Shown here piece after piece: positions 19,654-25,947 of a stretch of DNA of 25,947 nt. Below the pieces are notes generated by a model, which searched no databases, had not been told where the DNA came from, and saw only the letters and a program-made list of their open reading frames with translations. The DNA is taken from positions 39,306-65,252 of the forward strand of contig KN832569.1 of assembly GCA_000827205.1 (NCBI GenBank), written 5' to 3'. Source of the stretch: Plicaturopsis crispa FD-325 SS-3 (taxonomy: Eukaryota > Basidiomycota > Agaricomycetes > Amylocorticiales > Amylocorticiaceae). The translations under genes were made by a program, and so were the position numbers. Numbering within the stretch: position 1 is the stretch's first letter; the number at the start of each line of letters is the position of its first letter.

Positions 19654-20259
19654 ATGCTCTATGGCCATTTATTCTTCCAGGTGTAATTATTACCCACTCC
19701 CATCTTGCTTGTATGTTTTTCTTTCCATTGAACTGGATGGCATTACTTCTGAATCCTATCGCAGTTTTCAACGGTCAAGCGGACATGCTCCGCGGGTATG
19801 CAAAACCAGTTTCAGTTCGAACATCTCTGTTTTGGCTGCAGCGCGCCGCTTTTGCACACAAGACTTCAAGATGATTTCATCTCTCCTGCAGGTGTCGCTC
19901 GTGCTGCGTTGCCGATCCTCGAGGAACTAGATGACTCGGGGTATTCCGCACTCGCTTCCCCCTGAGACTCCGCCGGTCACTACAAGGTTTGTTTTCTTGG
20001 CCAAGTTTCATTCGTCGAGGAGAGCTTTCGTCGTCCGGTTTTCCTTATGGAGCGCCGTTTGCTTAGGGTTAGCTATAGATTGGGCTCAGCAAAGTTTGAA
20101 GGCGCGTCATTTCATTTGCAGACTCTAATGCGACGATCCCGATCCAGGCTGATCTCAGCTTCAGAGGCCTTAAATACGGAGCCACACCCTTGCCCATTTC
20201 TCTTCCCGACTCTCATCATCCCCAGCGATTTCCCAAACCACTCACTCACATAACGAAAC
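19654..20259 (+). other. EAF3 3' region and promoter of the first peroxiredoxin
   Basis: 606 bp. Three good splice-signal pairs fall in the left half (GTATGT...CGCAG at 19711-19764 and GTATGC...CTGCAG at about 19796-19892). They could join short open pieces in frame to an alternatively spliced EAF3, giving a different C-terminus. On the right, TTAAATA at 20170-20176 lies about 85 bp before the peroxiredoxin ATG and may be its TATA element. Confidence 0.4.
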
Positions 20260-21024
20260 ATGACATCTTTCATCGCATCTGCAGCTCAAGTCGCGCACTC
20301 CGCCGTTGCGGGCTTGCTCAGTAAAGCGCAAGTCGAAGCAGGTGCCACCATCCCTCAGTCGAAGGATTTGAAGGAAGGCGATCCCGAGAAACCGATAACT
20401 CTGACGTTGACGGGAAAGAACATCATCGTACGTGCCATTCACGCGTGTACACGTCCTTACTTGAGCGTATGCTGCAGATCGGTGTCCCAGGCGCGTTCAC
20501 CCCGTCGTGCAGCAGCCAAGTGCCCGCCTACATCGAGGACTACCAGAAGTTCAAGGCAAAGGGCGTCAAGGATATATATGTCGTGGCCGTCAACGACGCG
20601 TTCGTGATGAAGTACGCGTTTTCTCGCGTGTTATATCTTTTTGACGCATCCTGACGCGTCGCACAGGGCCTGGAAGGCCAAACTTGCTCCTGATGGAACC
20701 CGTACGCCACCCACGCGTCTTATTGCGTCTTAATCTCATTGTGTATCTCTGTGTAGCCGTACGCTTCCTCGCCGACGACAAAGGCGCGTTATTGGCCAAT
20801 CTTGGCCTCCTGTTTGACGCGTCCCCTCTTCTGGGAGCTCCTAGGTCCAAGGTATCTACACCCCTCATCGTTTTCTTTTTTTCTATGCTCTCCATTGATT
20901 TTCCTTTGAATTCCAGCGTTTCGCCATCATTGCCGACGGCGACAAAGTCACCTACATCGGTGTCGAGGAGGTTCCATCAGACGTGACCGTCACGTCGGCG
21001 AAGAGCATCCTTGCTCAACTCTGA
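20260..21024 (+). CDS. Single-Cys Prx5-type peroxiredoxin, copy 1
   Basis: Thiol peroxidase of the Prx5/PMP20/AhpC-TSA group (relatives include Asp f 3), reducing H2O2 and organic peroxides. Five exons (20260-20427, 20478-20611, 20667-20701, 20757-20851, 20917-21024) encode 179 aa. The peroxidatic Cys67 is in PGAFTPSCSSQ with Thr64 of the PxxxTxxC motif; the active-site Arg is in SKRFAII. There is no other Cys, so no resolving Cys: a 1-Cys enzyme that must be recycled by an outside thiol. Residues 1-24 are Ala/Ser-rich with few charges. The last three residues are AQL, close to the SQL peroxisome signal of human PRDX5, so peroxisomal entry is possible but unproven. Copy 2 follows 508 bp downstream with the same five exon lengths. 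Confidence 0.96.
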
Positions 21025-21532
21025 TCTCGGGCCACAGATTAGAGCGAGCAAACATAGAACTCGGTATAAATTCTGTATTCCGTCTCAAAAGTGTATAAAC
21101 AGGGTCCCGACGTGACCATCGCCACTCGTGGCTACAAGGCTACGTGAGTGAAAGTGCGCCGACATCGCACCACTTTACAGCTGGTTCGTAGCTCGAGACT
21201 CCTGCGCTCGTGAAAGGTGAATGCTTTACCATGATTAACATCGACTGTGTACGCTAGAATCCAGGGTTTAAGAATAGGTGCGTTCACTGCAACAAATGAG
21301 CGCATCTTGACGAACTGAGCACATTTTCCATCTCACAGCAGTTTGCATCGGATGGAACTCACTGATGATGGAGTTCGCCATTCTCACCCATTGCGAGATG
21401 TGGCGAGCTCAACCTTGGGCCATATCAAGCACCAGTGATGTCATTGATTCGCTCAAACTGCTATAAGACCCAACTCTGCGCTCACAACCTCAAGCCTCCA
21501 CCCCACCTAACTTCACTTACCCCCTTACAAAC
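21025..21532 (+). promoter_or_regulatory. Spacer between peroxiredoxin copies, promoter of copy 2
   Basis: 508 bp with no gene. TATAAG at 21462-21467 is about 70 bp before the ATG of copy 2 and is a likely core promoter element. I found no clear Yap1-type site (TTACTAA or similar) by eye. Confidence 0.5.
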
Positions 21533-22325
21533 ATGGCATCCTTTATCGCGAAAGCTGCCCAGGCCGCTCATTCCGCCGCCTCGACTCTCATTAGCAATTC
21601 CCAAGTCGAGCCGGGCGCTACCATCCCCCCGTCCTCCGACCTCAAGGAGACAGACCCCGAACATCCCATCACTCTCGAGCTTAAGGGCAAGAACATCATC
21701 GTGCGCTTCCTACTTCCTGTCGCCGGCACATCCAACTGATCAGTCGTCATCACCATCGCTGATTATAGGTCGGCGTGCCAGGCGCATTTACGCCGCCGTG
21801 CAGCTCTCAGGTGCCGGGTTATATCGAGGATTACGAACAATACAAGGCGAAGGGCGTAAACGAGATCTACATCGTGGCCGTCAACGACGCCTTTGTGACG
21901 AAGTGCGTGTTGAATTCTTTTTCGTATTACATTGATTGCTGGTATTGAGATATGCGCAGAGCATGGAAAGAGAAGCTGGCCCCAAACGGAACGCGTACGC
22001 TCCTTCCGTGACATGCATTCATCCCAAGTTCGGTTCACTGACAGACGCGCATCCCCCCAGCCGTGCGATTCCTGGCAGACGACAAAGGCGTCTTCCTCGC
22101 AAACCTCGGTCTCCTCTTCGACGCGTCGCCCCTTCTAGGCTCTCCGCGCTCTAAAGTATGTGTAGCTACCGCTGCCTGTGTTTTCTGGAATCCTGACAGT
22201 GCTGTTTTTGCTTGTAGCGCTTTGCGATCGTCACAGAGGACGATAAAATCACGCACATTGCTGTTGAGCAGGTGCCTTCCGACATCACAGTCTCGGCTTC
22301 CAAAACGATCCTCGCCCAGCTTTGA
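21533..22325 (+). CDS. Single-Cys Prx5-type peroxiredoxin, copy 2
   Basis: Tandem paralogue of the gene at 20260, with the same predicted thiol peroxidase role. Five exons (21533-21700, 21769-21902, 21960-21994, 22061-22155, 22218-22325) have lengths 168, 134, 35, 95 and 108 nt, identical to copy 1; 179 aa. Peroxidatic Cys67 lies in PGAFTPPCSSQ; a Pro sits just before the Cys where copy 1 has Ser. Again no second Cys, and again an AQL end. Proteins align end to end without gaps (NDAFV, PVRFLADDKG, ANLGLLFDASPLLG, PRSKRFAI), but introns differ in length and sequence, so the duplication is not very recent. Confidence 0.96.
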
Positions 22326-23441
22326 ATATGGTGAGGGTACAGGTAGATTGAACTGTCGCATCAAAAGACGCAGCAATGAGCATGTATGAATAGATGTAAG
22401 CACCTACCATGTGCACCTTCTGTAAAAACAAGTCGTGCTGAGTTTCTTGCGAAGCTAGTGACGGTGTCGTTGAACATTGCATGTCTCACCATTGATCAAA
22501 TGGAATAAGTATACCAAGTCCCGCAATCTCGTTTGACTAGCACTGCGCTACACTAGTCGCAAGGTTAGTGATCGCCACTCCTCGCGTTCGGGGAGGAGGC
22601 GTGTACCCAAATGTTGGCGCTCAACTACGACATGCATGCATCATTAAATAATGCTGCTGCGTCGCCTCGCATACTGCTCCCCCTTGCTCCGAGTCCCAGC
22701 TCACTTGCATTGCAATGGACGATCTACGTTTGAGATTCAGCTCGGACTGAGATTGCCACGCCGTTGTGATCCATAATTAATTTCAAATCTCGTTATGAAG
22801 TACCGACTCTTTGGCAAGTCATTTTGCTTTCGATCTTGCAGTGCTACAACTTGGGTTGCTTAGCGTTTGCTAGCGTCGCTCGGTGAGTCGTATCCTGGCA
22901 TGCTGGCAAGGTAAAAGCTCAGTTTCCGCACTAGCGCCCATGTTATTTTTGGGAGATCTCCAGGTCCCAGGGCGGGTATACGATTTTCGGCAACGGGATG
23001 GCACTGCCTGCGACGTTTCGATGATGGCGACAGTGGGTGGCGGCGTCAGTACTCAACTGTTATGTCGTCGGCCAGATGATCAGTAAAACTGATTGGCCAA
23101 TAGCAGCCAATAGCCCGTAGCAGTGCCGGCTGATTCACCCTGCCTTATGGGTACGCTGCCATTTCTCTCAGGTCTGTCCGATTCTGCCGTTCTATCCGTT
23201 TCACGTCGATACCCCTCCTTCCGACAGGCCTATTTCTCTTGCTTTGACCCCCGCCGCTGCGATCACCGAGCACCGGTGAACTGTGCGGTGTAATGTCTGT
23301 GCTCTGTTAGATTGGCTTCACGTCGCAGCTATAAGTACTCTCGGCGCTAGCTCCAATCCCAGGCAGGCCGCAGGCGTCCCCCAACCAAGGACCTTTCCCA
23401 TTCCAAGGCCGCTCCGTAGGCTGGACCTCTGGGGTCTCACG
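22326..23441. other. Intergenic region upstream of the membrane protein gene
   Basis: 1116 bp without a supported gene. It contains the CCAAT cluster at 23091-23111 and a TATAAG at 23330-23335, about 112 bp before the ATG at 23442. The plus frame that is open upstream of that ATG (from about 23283) begins without an ATG and is treated as leader. Confidence 0.5.
23091..23111. promoter_or_regulatory. CCAAT-box cluster
   Basis: ATTGGCCAAT at 23092-23101 is a palindrome giving one CCAAT on each strand, and another CCAAT lies at 23107-23111. Three CCAAT words in 20 bp, about 340 bp before the membrane protein start, fit binding by the HAP/NF-Y complex (established for CCAAT boxes; occupancy here is inferred). 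Confidence 0.45.
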
Positions 23442-25300
23442 ATGGCCTCTTTCTTCTTAACCGCCGGCGGGCGAACGGTGTGCTCTGCACTCGTTCGCGA
23501 TATTTTTCTCCTTTTCGTGCTGTTTCTTCTCATACCGGCGCCAAGTCGCGCGTCGCCAAACGTTAATGTGAAGCATGCATTCCAATGGAAGTTTTCGGAT
23601 AACGTGAGTGTAGTTCTGCTAGCGTTGAACGCAAATTGACGAACTACGTGGACGCCAGCGGGTATCTACGTCCATTCAGCAATGTTCGAAGGCCGGAATA
23701 CTTGTTCAATCTTCTACGAATGACACTACGGCCATCGGCACGCCGCCGTACTACATGATAGCATTTGAGCCCGGAGCCGTGCCTACGACCTCTTTTATTG
23801 GCAATGACCCAAATAACCTGACATGGCAAGTCGATCATAAAGCTGGTCAGTCTACTTTAATGCCTTGGAGTGAAATACGCTTCTCACGTGGGCGAGGGAT
23901 AGGCGCGAAGTTACTGCTGAGTATAGCAGACGCGGACGGAAATGCGGGCGGCTCGCCTCCACAACTATACACTGTAACTTGTACGTCCAATTCCCACCCA
24001 CTAAAGCGCGTTATAAACTGAGTTGCGACTCCAGCCGGCGACAGTTCATGTTTACCATCTCCTCCGACGTCTAACTTTGGGGTCACAGCGAATGTCACGG
24101 ATACGCTGCAGACATGCCAGCCATGGGGGTTGACGATACGCGGCGGCGCGGAGCCGTACACGATTACACTAGCGCAGACGACGTCTCCGCTGGTCACGAA
24201 TGTGACTCTAGGTATGCAGGAAGATCTGTTGACCTTCGTCAACAGAGCGGATCCAAACCAGTTCCTTATAGGTACGCCGCAGTACACTTCTGCAATTTCT
24301 TTTTACTAATAATTTATTCTACCGAATCCGTCAGCTTCTGTCAGCGATGCGTGAGTGACTCTCTTTTCAATGATGCGTAGCTACATGGCCTGACTATGCT
24401 CGCAGAAATGGACAGTTCGGAACATCCACCGTTTATGTGAGGACGCAAGGACCAACCGTTGATGCGAAGTCCTGTGGCGCCCTTGTCACGACTTCGGGGA
24501 ACGCGACTCAAGCCCTCGAGCAGCAGCAGAGCGCCACTATCGCCTCCGCAGCCCACAAACGCGAGGTCACCATTGTAGCCGTCGTGCTCACGATCGGACT
24601 ACTGCTGCTCATCGGTGCTACCGTCGCCTTCATCATGTACCGGCGGCGGAGACGGGCGATCATAACGGGCGAAGACGGATCGCAGGACACAGCGCCCAGG
24701 GCATTCCAGCGTCTACCGTCTACCGGCTCTGTATCCCTACCATCACAACTCGACCCGCCGCAGACCAAATCCATCAACTCCCTACAAGCAATCACATTCG
24801 CGCCGGGCCCCGGCGTGTGGCCGCCCACCGCCACCGCCGGCACGAGTCTCGATGCATTCTCCCCCATCAACCCACCCGCAGCCGTCCTGCGCGATAGCAC
24901 GCCGCTCAGCTACGACTCCCCCGACGCGCTCGCGTTCCCCGCGCGCCCGTTCGCGCGCGCCAACTCCACGTCCCCGCGGCCCAGCATGAACCGTGTGCCG
25001 AACCCGAGCTGGACGTCGAAGGTCGCCGAGGCGAACGCGCGGTCGACGCGCACGAACATGCGGCGCGCGGCGACCGCGACCGCGCTCCCGTCGTCGCCCG
25101 CGTCGCAGCTGCTGCCGCCCAGCCGCTCGCGGTCGTTGGGCTACCGTTCGCTGACGCCGTCGGAGAGCTATGTGGACGGCGACGCTGCGTCGGCGATTGT
25201 GTTTCAGCATCAAGACGGGGGTCTGCCGGTGGTGCGGGAGCTGCCGCCGCCGTATGTGGATCGATCTACGGACGTTGGGGAGGGGTCTTCGGGTTCGTAG
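23442..25300 (+). CDS. Single-pass membrane protein with secreted ectodomain, unknown function
   Basis: Six exons (23442-23603, 23659-23845, 23903-23980, 24035-24271, 24335-24350, 24406-25300) encode 524 aa. There is a signal sequence with a strong hydrophobic core (DIFLLFVLFLLIPAPSRAS, ending about 38). An ectodomain (about 39-280) follows with Cys residues, NLT, NVT and NAT glycosylation sites and FQWKFSD, PPYYMIAFEPG, CQPWGLTIRGGAEPYTITLA and NRADPNQFLI. One transmembrane helix (about 281-305, IVAVVLTIGLLLLIGATVAFIMY) then an RRRRR stop-transfer and a Ser/Pro/Ala-rich cytosolic tail of about 215 aa. The architecture recalls fungal wall-sensor-like proteins (Wsc/Mid2 style), and similar uncharacterised proteins are, to my knowledge, common in mushrooms. 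That is resemblance, not assignment. Exon 5 is 16 nt. Confidence 0.88.
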
Positions 25301-25487
25301 GGTGTCAAAATCGATGGGTTGCTTTGGACATCGTAACATTTCGCTCGTTTTTGCTTGTCCATGCCATGGCATGGATTGTAGGTACGTCTGGACGCATACT
25401 GTAGTGTATCAATATCTTTTGTTTTTTTCTTGGTTATATGAGGCAGAATATGTTTTGGAAACCGCTTGGCACTGGGTACAATCCACC
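25301..25487 (+). other. 3' region of the membrane protein gene
   Basis: Likely 3' UTR. It still has normal CpG content, then passes into the AT-rich tract. AATAAA-like signals appear only beyond it, at about 25512 (AAATAAAG). Confidence 0.4.
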
Positions 25488-25947
25488 GAAATCTGGCCAG
25501 AATATGCTAAATAAAGCCTAGTTTTAGAGTGAATAAATTGACCAAAATCTGAGCAAGAATTTTGTAAGAAGTTTTATCAAAACTTCAGACTTTCCTGGCA
25601 CAGGATACACTAGATATACATTCAGTAATACATACAGTTTCTTCAGAATAACCTGTTTGATAATCATACTATATTCTTGTCCAAAGTACATTCAAATTTT
25701 TGAGAGAGAATATGCAAAGAAAGTTCAAGTTATTCTGTCTCACAATCATGCTAACATAATTTACAGATTTGTCAGGATATACTGGTAGATAATATCCTGA
25801 GGATACTGTGGAGAAAATTCAAAATAGTACATACAGTATTATTGCCTAGATTATCTTAAGATTATTGGGAACATTACTGTGAGATTATAGTGAAGAATAT
25901 CCAGATAAAGGTTTGTGTAATATCATCCAAAATAGTGTGTGAGAATC
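25488..25947. other. CpG-free, AT-rich tract, probable decayed repeat
   Basis: About 460 bp running to the window edge with no CG dinucleotide that I can find, in a window otherwise rich in CpG. It is AT-rich with many TG and CA words, the expected result of C-to-T decay at methylated CpG. No open frame of note, no terminal repeat visible, and no element family can be named. It is likely the edge of an old, silenced repeat continuing to the right. Confidence 0.5.

Noticed and set aside
1-25947. tRNA genes, rRNA, CRISPR arrays, bacterial-type operons
   Set aside because: No B-box plus acceptor-stem pattern, no regularly spaced repeats and no ribosome-binding-site-led genes were seen. The gene structure is plainly eukaryotic.
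25488-25947. Named transposon or LTR element at the right edge
   Set aside because: No coding remnant, terminal repeat or target-site duplication is visible in the 460 bp available, so only a decayed-repeat label is justified.

Overview
The window looks like nuclear DNA of a filamentous basidiomycete, most likely an Agaricomycete. It is gene-dense and CpG-rich. The genes are split by many short introns, mostly 49-98 nt, with fungal GT/AG signals, and the proteins are of fungal type. I rebuilt 13 genes exon by exon (58 introns in coding sequence). In every one the exon lengths sum to a multiple of three and family motifs run across the junctions. Species cannot be told from the sequence alone.

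Layout. 1-1190 has no supported gene, only a small degenerate repeat. 1191-3472 (+) is a Ptc7-type mitochondrial PP2C phosphatase. 3866-5870 (-) is an 11-exon aldehyde dehydrogenase. 6294-7524 (-) is a Gvp36-type BAR protein, head to head with 7682-8659 (+), the proteasome beta2 subunit Pup1. 9346-10275 (-) is a p24-gamma cargo receptor of the early secretory pathway. 10534-12006 (-) is mitochondrial ribosomal protein uS10m with an unusually long tail, head to head with 12162-12626 (+), Sus1/ENY2 (SAGA and TREX-2). 12903-13723 (+) is Mago nashi (exon junction complex). 14477-14905 (-) is an orphan reading frame. 15350-16030 (-) is an unexplained, interrupted coding-like stretch. 16289-17562 (+) is a divergent casein kinase 1. 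18372-19653 (+) is Eaf3/MRG15. 20260-21024 and 21533-22325 (+) are tandem single-cysteine peroxiredoxins. 23442-25300 (+) is a secreted-type single-pass membrane protein of unknown function. From about 25488 to the window end the DNA turns AT-rich and has no CpG at all.

This is mainly a housekeeping region and I do not see a new defence, toxin or mobile system. The genes fall into loose themes: mitochondrion (Ptc7, uS10m), secretory traffic (Gvp36, p24-gamma), chromatin and mRNA handling (Sus1, Mago, Eaf3), proteolysis (Pup1) and redox (ALDH, two peroxiredoxins). I see no pathway-level cluster. The most unusual points are very small exons (6 nt in Mago, 12 nt in p24-gamma, 16 nt in the membrane protein, 17 nt in ALDH), a GC-AG intron in the BAR gene, low-complexity expansions in Ptc7 and uS10m, the peroxiredoxin duplication, paired GC-rich palindromes around the orphan gene, the uncharacterised 15.3-16.0 kb block and the CpG-free right edge.
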